Source: an uncultured Eubacteriales bacterium (lineage in GTDB: Bacteria > Bacillota > Clostridia > Oscillospirales > Oscillospiraceae). Taken from it: 60,282 bases of DNA. Shown piece by piece: positions 24,980-32,701 of the stretch. Numbering within the stretch: the stretch's first letter is position 1; each line of letters starts with the position of its first letter. The notes beneath the pieces are model-generated. The model made no database searches, had not been told where the DNA came from, and saw nothing but the letters and a program-made list of their open reading frames with translations. The stretch is from the NCBI GenBank assembly GCA_900552475.1, contig USAC01000003.1:1-60282 (forward strand). The letters are read 5' to 3'. Made by a program: the position numbers and the translations under genes.

Positions 24980-25000
24980 TACCCTTGTCAATCGAGGGTA
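24980..25000 (+). repeat. Palindromic motif at the transcription start of the L,D-transpeptidase gene
   Basis: The core CCCTTGTCAATCGAGGG has arms that pair around TCAAT. Flanking bases extend the palindrome here with TA/TA. The copy at 26260-26280 has TG/CA in the same places, a compensating change. A third, inverted copy is at 26008-26026. Similarity continues about 15 bases beyond into ACACCCAACCAC versus GACCCCACCAC. It could be an operator, a 5' RNA hairpin or the end of a mobile repeat. Confidence 0.7.
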
Positions 25001-25038
25001 CGACACCCAACCACAGCTTACTACCAAGGAGGACACGC

Positions 25039-26019
25039 ATGACCTGGAAAAGCCGTATCGCGGCGCTGCTGCTGGCGCTGTGCTGCCTGACGGCGGCGCT
25101 CACCGGCTGCGGCAAAAAGCAGACGGACACCGCCGCACCCATCGACCAGCCCACCCAGACCCAGACCGCCCCCGAACCGGTCGACGATTATGAGCCTACG
25201 AAGGGCGACAAGCCCTATTATGTGCGCGTCAACCTGCAGGCGGGGACGGTGACCGTCTATTCCCGCGACGAGAGCGGCTATTACAGCGTCCCCTATAAGG
25301 CGATGATCTGCTCCGGCGGCGAGTCCACCCCGCGCGGGCACTTCAAGCTCACAAACTGGCGGCAGGAGTGGCTCGGTCTCGTCGGCGACGTCTACGGGCA
25401 CTACTGCACGCAGATCAAGGGCAACTACCTGTTCCACTCCGTGCCGTACACGGAGAAATACGACAAGAATTCCCTCCAGTGGGAGGAGTATGACCGGCTC
25501 GGCACCGTCTGCTCCCACGGTTGCATCCGCCTGCAGCTGATCGACGCGAAGTGGATCTACGACCACATGCGCGAGATCGAGGAGGTGGAGCTCTACGACA
25601 GCGACTATCCCGGTCCGCTCGGAACGCCGGCAATCGAGAAGATTAGCGGCGACACGGTGCGCCGCGGCTGGGATCCGACGGATCCCGACCCGCACAACCT
25701 CTGGCTCCCGAACCCCGAGCCGGGCACGCCCGCGCGGCCCTCGGCCCCGGTGAAGTCCGACCCCACGCCCGCGCCGGATCCGACCCCGGCCGAGCCGGCC
25801 GAGCCGGCCGAGCCGGCGGAGCCGATAGAGCCGACGGAGCCGACAGAGCCGACGGAACCGGAGAATCCCGATCCCACACCGGATCCGAACCCCACGCCGG
25901 ACCCCGAGCCTGACCCGGACCCGACGCCCGATCCCACCCCCGATCCGGATCCCGCGCCGACGGAGCCGACGGAACCGACCGCGCCGGAAAATCCAGCGGG
26001 CGGCGATACCCTCGATTGA
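25039..26019 (+). CDS. L,D-transpeptidase (YkuD) lipoprotein with Pro-rich tail
   Basis: This is a 326-residue exported enzyme expected to cross-link or modify peptidoglycan. A lipoprotein signal (LTGC lipobox, Cys about residue 24) and a low-complexity linker precede a YkuD domain (about 60-190). That domain has MICSGGESTPRGHF, HYCTQIKGNYLFHS and the catalytic SHGCIRL (Cys about residue 163). The final ~90 residues are a Pro/Asp/Glu/Thr-rich tail (for example EPTEPTEPTEPE), probably a wall-spanning spacer, at the C-terminal rather than N-terminal side. GGAGGACACGC precedes the ATG. The last codons and stop lie within the arm of the structured repeat element that follows. Confidence 0.9.
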   Translation: MTWKSRIAALLLALCCLTAALTGCGKKQTDTAAPIDQPTQTQTAPEPVDDYEPTKGDKPYYVRVNLQAGTVTVYSRDESGYYSVPYKAMICSGGESTPRGHFKLTNWRQEWLGLVGDVYGHYCTQIKGNYLFHSVPYTEKYDKNSLQWEEYDRLGTVCSHGCIRLQLIDAKWIYDHMREIEEVELYDSDYPGPLGTPAIEKISGDTVRRGWDPTDPDPHNLWLPNPEPGTPARPSAPVKSDPTPAPDPTPAEPAEPAEPAEPIEPTEPTEPTEPENPDPTPDPNPTPDPEPDPDPTPDPTPDPDPAPTEPTEPTAPENPAGGDTLD

Positions 26020-26278
26020 CAAAGGCAAACGCGGTTTTTCGGGGCTGAAACAACGGTCAGCTTCGTTTTCCTCGTTGCCGGGCGACAGCCCGGCTGCCTC
26101 GTCAGTCTCGCTGACCATCGTTTCCGCTCCCGAAAAACTCCGAAGGACTTTCCGACGAGCAATGATGGGCTCTGGCGAGGAAGAGGACAACGGCGGGCTG
26201 GCGCCCGCCTAGGACGATGACGACGTCCAGCGCCCATCAGGGCTGCCGGAAAGCGTGTCTGCCCTTGTCAATCGAGGG
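26009..26278. repeat. ~270-nt structured element with terminal inverted repeat (three-way junction or MITE-like)
   Basis: The ends, 26009-26032 and 26253-26278, are near-perfect inverted repeats: CCCTCGATTGACAA, then GGCA, AC and GC blocks pair, with two mismatches and a 2-base bulge. Inside are two long imperfect stems. Stem 2 runs 26034-26138 (GTTTTTCGGGGC/GCTCCCGAAAAAC, GAAAC/GTTTC, GGTCAGC/GCTGACC, apical GCCGGGC/GCCCGGC). Stem 3 runs 26148-26253 (CTTTCCG/CGGAAAG, AGC/GCT, GATGGGC/GCCCATC, CTGG/CCAG, apical GGCGGGC/GCCCGCC), with a purine-rich internal loop. No protein-coding signal is convincing. It may be a structured RNA or a miniature mobile element; I do not recognise a known family. 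Confidence 0.75.
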
Positions 26279-26291
26279 CAACTGACCCCAC

Positions 26292-26322
26292 CACCCCCAG
26301 CGGGCCGCGCCCTCTGGGGGTG
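26292..26322 (+). terminator. Hairpin in the NUDIX gene leader
   Basis: Arms CACCCCCAG (26292-26300) and CTGGGGGTG (26314-26322) are perfect, followed by the weak T-tract ATTTCT. It could terminate the transpeptidase/element transcript or act as an attenuator ahead of the gene at 26349. Confidence 0.5.
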
Positions 26323-26348
26323 ATTTCTAAATGAGAGAAGGAACGTAT

Positions 26349-27233
26349 ATGATTCAGGATATTGCGCCCCATGTCTATGACCGCACCTATCGCCGCCTTG
26401 CCGCCGGGCCGCAGGACTGCGCGCTCTGCTGCGCGCAGGGGCGGGTGCTCCTGCTGCGCGAGGAGGGCGTCTGGCGCGTGCCGCGCTTTGCGGATTTCCC
26501 GGCGGGCTGCGCCCCGCGCATGACGGACGCGCGGCACATTTTCCGTATTGACGGGACGGACTGCTTCCTCGCGGAGCCGCCGCAGGGCGCGCCCGTCCCC
26601 GCCGACGAGATGCTGGCCGACTGCCCGCTGCCGGAGGAGTTCGTCTGGTGCAGCGTGCAGGAGGTGCGCGCCGTGCGCCCAATGGCCGCGGCGTTCGCAG
26701 CGATTACGGCGCTGCAGCTGCACCGCTGGTACAAAAGCCGCAGCTTCTGCGGCCGCTGCGGCGCGCCGACGGAGCCGAGCTGCACGGAGCGCGCCATGGT
26801 CTGCCCCAAGTGCGGCCTGATCGAGTATCCGAAGATCTGCCCGGCGGTGATCGTCGCCGTGAGCGACGGCGAACGCCTGCTCGTCAGCCGCTACCGCGAC
26901 CGGCCGTTCCGCGGCTGGGCACTGATCGCGGGCTTTGTCGAGATCGGCGAGACGCTGGAGGACACCGTCCGCCGCGAGGTGCTGGAGGAGACGGGGCTGC
27001 GCGTGAAGAACCTGCGCTATTACAAGAGCCAGCCGTGGAGCTTTTCGGACACGCTCCTCGCGGGCTTTTACTGCGACCTCGACGGGAGCGATGCCATCCG
27101 CATCGAGGAGGACGAGCTGAGCGAGGCGCTCTGGCTGCCGCGCGGCGAGATTCCGCCCCGCGGAAACGACGTCAGCCTGACGGCCGAGATGATGGAGCGC
27201 TTCCGCCTCGGACAGGACGGCCTGCCGGTATAA
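26349..27233 (+). CDS. nudC: NAD(+) diphosphatase, NudC-type NUDIX hydrolase
   Basis: This is a 294-residue enzyme of the NudC family, which hydrolyses NAD(H) and can remove NAD caps from RNA. It has an N-terminal NUDIX-like region, a zinc ribbon with CGRCG and CPKCG (about 140-165), and the NUDIX box GFVEIGETLEDTVRREVLEETG (about 193-215). The SQPWSFSDTLLAGF motif diagnostic for NADH pyrophosphatases follows about 17 residues later. The start at 26349 follows AGAAGGA; an upstream ATG at 26331 is possible. Confidence 0.93.
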   Translation: MIQDIAPHVYDRTYRRLAAGPQDCALCCAQGRVLLLREEGVWRVPRFADFPAGCAPRMTDARHIFRIDGTDCFLAEPPQGAPVPADEMLADCPLPEEFVWCSVQEVRAVRPMAAAFAAITALQLHRWYKSRSFCGRCGAPTEPSCTERAMVCPKCGLIEYPKICPAVIVAVSDGERLLVSRYRDRPFRGWALIAGFVEIGETLEDTVRREVLEETGLRVKNLRYYKSQPWSFSDTLLAGFYCDLDGSDAIRIEEDELSEALWLPRGEIPPRGNDVSLTAEMMERFRLGQDGLPV

Positions 27234-27287
27234 AATCCGCCGCGTCCGTGTAAAATGGGGATAAACCATGAACGCGGAGGCGGGAAT

Positions 27288-27824
27288 ATGACGGATCGGA
27301 AGTGGAAAACATGGGAGGTCATCGGACTGCTGGTGACGCTGGCGCTGGGGAACCTCCTGCATTTTGTCTATGAGTGGAGCGGCGACAGTCCCCTGACGGC
27401 GCCCATCGCGGCGGTGAACGAGTCGACGTGGGAGCACATGAAGCTGCTAGCCGTGCCGTGGGTGCTGTTCTCGCTTGTCGAGCGCGCGGCGCGCGGACGG
27501 AGCGGCGGCACCGTGCCGATGGCGCGTGCGCTGGGACTGCTTGCGGGGCTCGCGGCCATCCCGCTGCTGTACTATACCTACCGTGGTATTCTGGGCTTTG
27601 ACGTGATGGTCGTGGACATCCTGATCTTTCAGGCGGCGGTTCTGCTCGGCTTCTGGGTGAGCTGGCGGGTGCAGCGCACGGGGCGCTGGACGTCCCCGGC
27701 GGCACAGATCGCGGGGGTGCTGGCGCTGCTGGCGGTGCTGACGCTCTTCGTGGTCTGGACGTACCGTCCGCCGCACCTGCCGCTCTTCTGTGACCCGGTC
27801 ACGGGGCGGTACGGAATTCAATAA
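27288..27824 (+). CDS. DUF6512-family membrane protein
   Basis: This 178-residue protein has about five membrane segments and the conserved FVYEWSGDSPLTAPIAAVNESTWEHMKLL block typical of DUF6512. Function is unknown. The start at ATG 27288 is supported by GGAGG 7 bases upstream. A terminator follows directly, so with nudC it may form a two-gene unit (54-base gap). Confidence 0.75.
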   Translation: MTDRKWKTWEVIGLLVTLALGNLLHFVYEWSGDSPLTAPIAAVNESTWEHMKLLAVPWVLFSLVERAARGRSGGTVPMARALGLLAGLAAIPLLYYTYRGILGFDVMVVDILIFQAAVLLGFWVSWRVQRTGRWTSPAAQIAGVLALLAVLTLFVVWTYRPPHLPLFCDPVTGRYGIQ

Positions 27825-27863
27825 AGCGGGGCGCCGTTCCGAGGGGGACGGCGCCGCTTTTTC
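27823..27863 (+). terminator. Terminator after the DUF6512 gene
   Basis: Stem AAGCGGGGCGCCGT / ACGGCGCCGCTT followed by TTTTTC. The next promoter begins at 27864. Confidence 0.85.
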
Positions 27864-27892
27864 TTGACCGTGGGGGACAGGTATTGTATAAT
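27864..27892 (+). promoter_or_regulatory. Promoter of the xpaC-telA-TPM operon
   Basis: TTGACC (27864-27869), 17 bases, perfect TATAAT (27887-27892), about 60 bases before the xpaC start. Confidence 0.75.
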
Positions 27893-27952
27893 GGGTGCAA
27901 AGTGGCGGTGTGCGCCGAGAGGGCAGCAGCGCGCCGCAATGGAGGCGACAGA

Positions 27953-28651
27953 ATGAAGAAAATTGTGCATAAACCGGCGGCGCCGATCTATGCGGCGGCC
28001 GTCGTATGGATCCTGTACGCGCTGCTGTTCCCGCTGTACCGCGTGGGGCATTTCGCGCTGTGCGCGGCGGCATCGGCGGCGGTATATCTCATCGCCCGGC
28101 TCTTCTGCAGGGATGTGGTAGAGGAGGTCGAGGAAAAGCCCGAGCCGACCGGCAACGCCGAGCTCGACAAGATGATCTCCGACGGCAATCTCGCCATCGC
28201 CGAGATGAAGCGCCTGAACGAGTCCATCAAGGACGAGAAGATCAGCCGCCAGATCGACCGGCTCGAGGAGATCTCGGGCAAGATCTTCGACTGCGTGAAG
28301 GCCAGCCCCGAGAAGCTCCCGCAGATCCGCAAGTTCATGAACTACTATCTCCCCACCACGCTCAAGCTCCTCAACGCCTATGACCGCATGGGGAGTCAGG
28401 GCGTCTCCGGCGAGAACATCTCCGGCACGATGGAGCGCGTGGAGAACATGATGGGGACGATCGTCACCGCCTTCGAGCGCCAGCTCGACGGTCTTTTCGG
28501 CGACCAGGCGCTCGATATCTCGACGGACATCACCGTGCTCGAGAATATGATGGCGCGCGAGGGGCTGAGCGACGACCCCATCCACCGTACGCAGAGCGAG
28601 CAGACAGACAGCGACGACAAATCCTCCGGCGGAATCCAGCTGGAGCTGTGA
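27953..28651 (+). CDS. xpaC: XpaC-family protein (5-bromo-4-chloroindolyl phosphate hydrolysis)
   Basis: This 232-residue protein has two N-terminal membrane segments (about 10-48), then a cytoplasmic helical domain (AELDKMISDGNLAIAEMKRLNESIKD... FMNYYLPTTLKLLNAYDRM) characteristic of XpaC. The family name comes from a Bacillus phenotype; the true activity is unknown. The start at 27953 follows GGAGGCGACA. It is paired with telA 32 bases downstream, as in Bacillus, which suggests a joint envelope-stress role. Confidence 0.87.
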   Translation: MKKIVHKPAAPIYAAAVVWILYALLFPLYRVGHFALCAAASAAVYLIARLFCRDVVEEVEEKPEPTGNAELDKMISDGNLAIAEMKRLNESIKDEKISRQIDRLEEISGKIFDCVKASPEKLPQIRKFMNYYLPTTLKLLNAYDRMGSQGVSGENISGTMERVENMMGTIVTAFERQLDGLFGDQALDISTDITVLENMMAREGLSDDPIHRTQSEQTDSDDKSSGGIQLEL

Positions 28652-28683
28652 GTAACATATAAGAAGAGAAAGGATGCATCATC

Positions 28684-29853
28684 ATGACCGATAACATGAC
28701 GCCCGAACTGACGCTGGACCCCAACACCGCTGCCGCCGCCGAGACAGTGCCGCAGCTGACGCTGACGCCTGAGGCTCCGGAGCCCCCCAAGGTCGAGGAG
28801 AAGAAGGCCGAGCCCGTCGAAATGGACGATAAGCTCCTCTCCGACGAGGAGAAGAAGGCTGTGGAGGAGTTTTCCCATAAGATCAACATCCGCGACACGA
28901 ATATGATCCTGCAGTACGGCGCGGCGGCGCAGAAGAGCGTCGCGGGCTTTTCTGAGAGTGCGCTCAACAACGTCCGCAGCAAGGATCTCGGCGAGGTGGG
29001 CCAGGATCTGAGCCAGCTTGTCGTCGAGCTGAAGGGCTTCGGCGAGGGCGAGGAGAAGAAGGGCTTCATGGGCCTGTTCAAGAAGGCGGGCAATCGCCTC
29101 GAGACGATGAAGGCCCAGTACAGCAAGGTCGAGGCCAACGTCGACAAGATCGCCCAGAGCCTTGAGCAGCACCAGATCACCCTGCTCAAGGATGTGGCGA
29201 TGTTCGACCAGATGTATGAGCTGAACCTGAAGTATTACAAGGAGCTGACCATGTACATCCTCGCCGGCAAGAAGCGGCTCGAGGAGGTGCGCACGGGTGA
29301 GCTCGAGGAGCTGCGCCTGAAGGCGGAGAAGAGCGGCCTTGCCGAGGACGCGCAGGCATACAACGACCTCGTGAACCTCTGCAACCGCTTTGAAAAGAAG
29401 ATCCACGACCTCGAGCTGACGCGCATGGTCTCCGTGCAGATGGGCCCGCAGACCCGCCTGCTTCAGAACAACGACACCCTGATGATCGAGAAGATCCAGT
29501 CCTCGCTCGTCAATACCATCCCCCTGTGGAAGAGCCAGATGGTGCTCGCCCTCGGCATGGAGCACAGCCGTCAGGCCACGGCCGCGCAGAACGCCGTCAC
29601 CGAGATGACCAACGAGCTCCTGCGCAAGAACGCCGACACGCTCAAGATGGGCACCATCAACACCGCCAAGGAGGCCGAGCGCTCCATCGTCGACATCGAG
29701 ACGCTGCAGCACACGAACGAGCAGCTGATCTCCACGCTCGACGAGGTCGCCCGCATCCAGAAGGAGGGCGCCGAGAAGCGCAAGGCCGCCGAGGTCGAGC
29801 TGGGCCGCATCGAGGGCGAGCTGAAGCAGAAGCTGCTGGAGCTGCGCGGCTGA
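28684..29853 (+). CDS. telA: TelA/KlaA-family toxic anion resistance protein
   Basis: This 389-residue, largely alpha-helical cytoplasmic protein has long coiled-coil stretches and the TelA core. That core includes GFMGLFKKAGNRLETMKAQYSKVEANVDKIAQSLE and NDTLMIEKIQSSLVNTIPLWKSQMVLALG. Homologues are linked to tellurite, nisin and beta-lactam tolerance, but the molecular function is not established. It is preceded by AAGAGAAAGGA and sits between xpaC and a TPM protein, forming one operon. Confidence 0.93.
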   Translation: MTDNMTPELTLDPNTAAAAETVPQLTLTPEAPEPPKVEEKKAEPVEMDDKLLSDEEKKAVEEFSHKINIRDTNMILQYGAAAQKSVAGFSESALNNVRSKDLGEVGQDLSQLVVELKGFGEGEEKKGFMGLFKKAGNRLETMKAQYSKVEANVDKIAQSLEQHQITLLKDVAMFDQMYELNLKYYKELTMYILAGKKRLEEVRTGELEELRLKAEKSGLAEDAQAYNDLVNLCNRFEKKIHDLELTRMVSVQMGPQTRLLQNNDTLMIEKIQSSLVNTIPLWKSQMVLALGMEHSRQATAAQNAVTEMTNELLRKNADTLKMGTINTAKEAERSIVDIETLQHTNEQLISTLDEVARIQKEGAEKRKAAEVELGRIEGELKQKLLELRG

Positions 29854-29877
29854 GCACCGGCTCTTTGAGGAGTAACC

Positions 29878-30882
29878 ATGAAATTTTTCAAGAAACGCAG
29901 CGTGGCTGTGGTGGTGCTGGTGCTGGCCATTCTGGCCTCCTGCGCCTACGGCCTGTATAAAAAGCCCGCTGACCAGCTGAATGTCCAGTACGGCACGTGG
30001 CTGCTCGACGGGGCGGGGGTGCTCTCCGCCGACACCGAGCAGACCATCGGCGATTATAACCAGAAGTGGGACAGCAGCTACCGCGCCGTCATCGCCGTGG
30101 CGTCGACAGACGACATCCACGGCTGGACGGCGGAGAAATACGCGAAAACCCTCGGAAAGAGCTGGGGGCTCGGCGCAAACGACATGCTCCTGCTCATCGT
30201 GAAGGGTGGGGACTACTACGTCGCCCTCGGCGACACGATCAACCAGAGCCTGACTGATACACAGATTGCTAAGCTCCAGTCCGCCATCGAGACGCCCTAC
30301 TATCAGGGGGACTGCGACGGCGCGGCGACGGCCTTTTTCCGTCAGGCGGACGTCGTGCTCGCGCAGGTGATGCAGAGCGGCGGCTCGTCCTACAGCGGCG
30401 GCTACAGCGAGAGCTATAACGGCGGCTGGGTGGATTCCAGCGGCGCGAGCGTCAGCAGCGTGATCGTGCTGATTATCGCGATCTTCGTGATCTGGGTGCT
30501 GCTCGACCGTATGCGCTATACCCGGTATCAGCGCCGTATCCGCGTCGGCGGGCCGGTGATCCCGTACTACTATCCGATCTTCTGGGGCCGCCCGAGACGG
30601 CGCAGACCTGCTCCGCCCCCGCCCCGCGGCCCGCGCGGCGGTCCCCGCCCGCCAATGGGCGGCGGCCCGCGTCCCGGCGGCGCACCGCCGAGAAGGCCCA
30701 CACCGCCCCGCTCCGCCCCGCCCCGCCGCCCCAGCGGCGGCAGCTTCGGCGGCTTCCGCCCCGGCGGGTTCGGCGGAGGTTCGCGCCCCGGCGGCTTCGG
30801 TGGCGGAGGCTTTGGCGGGGGATCCCGCGGCGGCCGCGGCGGCGGTTTTGGAGGGGGCGGCTTCGGCGGCGGCCACCGCTGA
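29878..30882 (+). CDS. TPM-domain membrane protein with Gly/Pro-rich tail
   Basis: This is a 334-residue protein with an N-terminal membrane anchor (about 8-28) and an extracytoplasmic TPM (TLP18.3/Psb32/MOLO-1) domain (about 35-165, with DGAGVLSADTEQTI and WGLGANDMLLLIV). A second membrane segment (about 199-214) is followed by a long cytoplasmic tail that starts Arg/Pro-rich and ends in GGFGGG-type repeats. TPM domains are proposed phosphatase or quality-control modules. The tail resembles the YgcG family ending. It is the last gene of the xpaC-telA operon, 24 bases after telA. Confidence 0.88.
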   Translation: MKFFKKRSVAVVVLVLAILASCAYGLYKKPADQLNVQYGTWLLDGAGVLSADTEQTIGDYNQKWDSSYRAVIAVASTDDIHGWTAEKYAKTLGKSWGLGANDMLLLIVKGGDYYVALGDTINQSLTDTQIAKLQSAIETPYYQGDCDGAATAFFRQADVVLAQVMQSGGSSYSGGYSESYNGGWVDSSGASVSSVIVLIIAIFVIWVLLDRMRYTRYQRRIRVGGPVIPYYYPIFWGRPRRRRPAPPPPRGPRGGPRPPMGGGPRPGGAPPRRPTPPRSAPPRRPSGGSFGGFRPGGFGGGSRPGGFGGGGFGGGSRGGRGGGFGGGGFGGGHR

Positions 30883-30907
30883 TCCGGCTGTCTTATAAAA
30901 GCGTAAA

Positions 30908-30943
30908 CAGTGCGCCATCCATGCGGATGGCGCACTGCTTTTT
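30908..30943 (+). terminator. Terminator of the xpaC-telA-TPM operon
   Basis: Stem CAGTGCGCCATCC / GGATGGCGCACTG with ATGC loop, then CTTTTT. Confidence 0.92.
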
Positions 30944-31019
30944 CGGCTGCCTGGGGCGCCGGTGGACATTTCCTGTAAAAAAAATACCGCCCAAAAGTGC
31001 CGGAAAATGAAAATAATGC

Positions 31020-31048
31020 TTGCAATGCGGCAGAAAATATGTTACATT
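31020..31048 (+). promoter_or_regulatory. Promoter of the family 5 ABC importer operon
   Basis: TTGCAA (31020-31025), 17 bases, TACATT (31043-31048); start codon about 75 bases downstream with AAAGGAG. Confidence 0.6.
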
Positions 31049-31121
31049 GCAAGGCGACAATTGAATAGGGAAACCATTATTTCTGTGCCGCCGAAACGAG
31101 CGGCAAACAAAGGAGAAGCGT

Positions 31122-32672
31122 ATGAAGAAGAACAAAATCCTGAGTCTTTTCCTGGCGCTGATGATGATCTGCGCTGTACTCCCCGGATGCGGAGACGGCA
31201 GCGGATCGGGCACCGAAGGAAGTAACGGCTTGCAAGCAGAGCGAAAAGCCAACAACGAAATCGTTGCGGCGATCGCCGAGGACCTGAAAAGTCTTGACCC
31301 GCACAGCAGTACCACGGCAGGAACGAGAGAGGTCTTATTCAACATCTACGAGGGCCTGTTCAAAACCGGCCCCGATGGTGAATTGATCCCCGCTGTTGCC
31401 GAGAAGTACACCACCTCCGCTGACGGCCTGACTTATACCTTCACCCTGCGTGACGGCGTCAGATTCCACAACGGAAACGCGGTGACGGCGGAGGATGTGA
31501 TCTATTCCATCAAACGCTGTGCCGACAATGAGGGGAGTGCCATTGACTCTTCGCTCGTGTCGGCTTTTTCCGTCATCAGCGACGTGCAGGCCACGGACGA
31601 CAAGACCGTCGTCCTCACGCTCAAGCAGCCGGATCTCGAGCTGCTGAACTTCCTGACGGCTGCCATCGTGCCGGCGAACTATGACAAGCTCGACACCGAG
31701 CCCTGCGGCACCGGCCCGTTCAAGTTCAGCTCCCGCTCCGTCAAGGAGAACTTCGTCATCGAGAAGTTCGACGAGTACTGGGGCACCCCGGCCTCGCTCA
31801 GCAAGGTCACCTTCCAGGTCTATGACGATTCTACCGCCCTCGTCAACGCCCTGCAGTCCGGCGCGGTGGATCTGTGCTCGAAGCTGACCTCCGCCCAGAC
31901 GGCGCAGCTGTCCGACAGCTACACCATCCTCGAGGGCACCATGAACCTTGTGCAGGCGGTCTACCTCAACAACAATGCCGCACCCTTCGATAACGAGAAG
32001 GTGCGTCAGGCCATCAGCTATGCCATCAACCGCCAGCAGATCCTCGACATGGTCGCCGACGGCCATGGTACCGCGGTCGGCAGCAGCATCTATCCCAAGC
32101 TCGCGAAGTATTTCCTGCCCGAGCTCGTGAACTACTATGAGTACAACCCCGAGAAGGCCAAGCAGCTGCTGGCCGAGGCGGGCTATCCCAACGGCTTTGA
32201 CATGTCCATCACCGTCATCTCCAGCTACCAGCCCCACATGGACACGGCCGAGGTCGTCGTGGAGCAGCTGCGCGCCATCGGCGTGAACGCGGAGGTCGTC
32301 CCCATGGACGAGGCGACGTGGGCCGATCAGGTCTATAAGAACCGCCAGTTCCAGGCAACCATCAACGGTCTCGCCGCGAAGAACACGACCGCGAGCGACA
32401 TGCTCGCCCGCTTTGTCTCCACGAACGGCAAGAACTTCGTGAACTACAATAACTCCGAGTATGACGCGCTCTATGCGCAGGCGCAGGCCTGCACCGACGA
32501 CGCGCAGCAGACCGCGATCTACAAGCAGCTCGAGACGATGCTCACCGAGACGGCCGCGAACCTGTACCTGCAGGATCTGGCCAACCTCGTGGCCATCCGC
32601 AGCGACCTGACGGGCTATCAGTTCTATCCCATCTACGCCATGGATTTCAGCACCGTGGCCTACAGCAAGTAA
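31122..32672 (+). CDS. Peptide/nickel-type ABC transporter substrate-binding lipoprotein
   Basis: This 516-residue SBP_bac_5 protein has a lipoprotein signal (VLPGC lipobox, Cys about 25). Its core has LKSLDPHSSTTAGTREVLFNIYEGL, YTFTLRDGVRFHNGNAVTAEDVIYSI, and VRQAISYAINRQQILDMV. These define the oligopeptide/dipeptide/nickel binding cluster. Four genes for a complete importer follow. Substrate cannot be read from sequence: gene sizes across the operon fit both Dpp and NikABCDE systems, and the two short ATPases (259 and 244 aa) lean toward the Nik-like layout. Confidence 0.92.
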   Translation: MKKNKILSLFLALMMICAVLPGCGDGSGSGTEGSNGLQAERKANNEIVAAIAEDLKSLDPHSSTTAGTREVLFNIYEGLFKTGPDGELIPAVAEKYTTSADGLTYTFTLRDGVRFHNGNAVTAEDVIYSIKRCADNEGSAIDSSLVSAFSVISDVQATDDKTVVLTLKQPDLELLNFLTAAIVPANYDKLDTEPCGTGPFKFSSRSVKENFVIEKFDEYWGTPASLSKVTFQVYDDSTALVNALQSGAVDLCSKLTSAQTAQLSDSYTILEGTMNLVQAVYLNNNAAPFDNEKVRQAISYAINRQQILDMVADGHGTAVGSSIYPKLAKYFLPELVNYYEYNPEKAKQLLAEAGYPNGFDMSITVISSYQPHMDTAEVVVEQLRAIGVNAEVVPMDEATWADQVYKNRQFQATINGLAAKNTTASDMLARFVSTNGKNFVNYNNSEYDALYAQAQACTDDAQQTAIYKQLETMLTETAANLYLQDLANLVAIRSDLTGYQFYPIYAMDFSTVAYSK

Positions 32673-32701
32673 TTCAGTCATAATGAAAAGAGGCGATCAC
32701 C

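Noticed and set aside
25780..25990. Short tandem repeats in DNA suggesting a microsatellite or CRISPR-like array
   Set aside because: They encode the in-frame Pro/Glu/Thr tail of the transpeptidase; unit sizes are multiples of three and no spacers are present.
26141..26180. RNase P RNA or similar known ncRNA in the 26.1 kb element
   Set aside because: GGACTTTCC-type words superficially recall conserved RNase P sequence, but the order of helices and the other conserved blocks do not match.
26020..26190. Minus-strand frame beginning MSSSSPEPIIARRKV across the structured element
   Set aside because: No ribosome site; the coding look is explained by the long complementary stems, and it continues as an antisense shadow of the transpeptidase gene.
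30600..30882. GC-rich repetitive stretch as a non-coding repeat
   Set aside because: It is in frame with the TPM protein and encodes its Arg/Pro and Gly-rich tail; the minus-strand Pro-rich frame opposite is a shadow.
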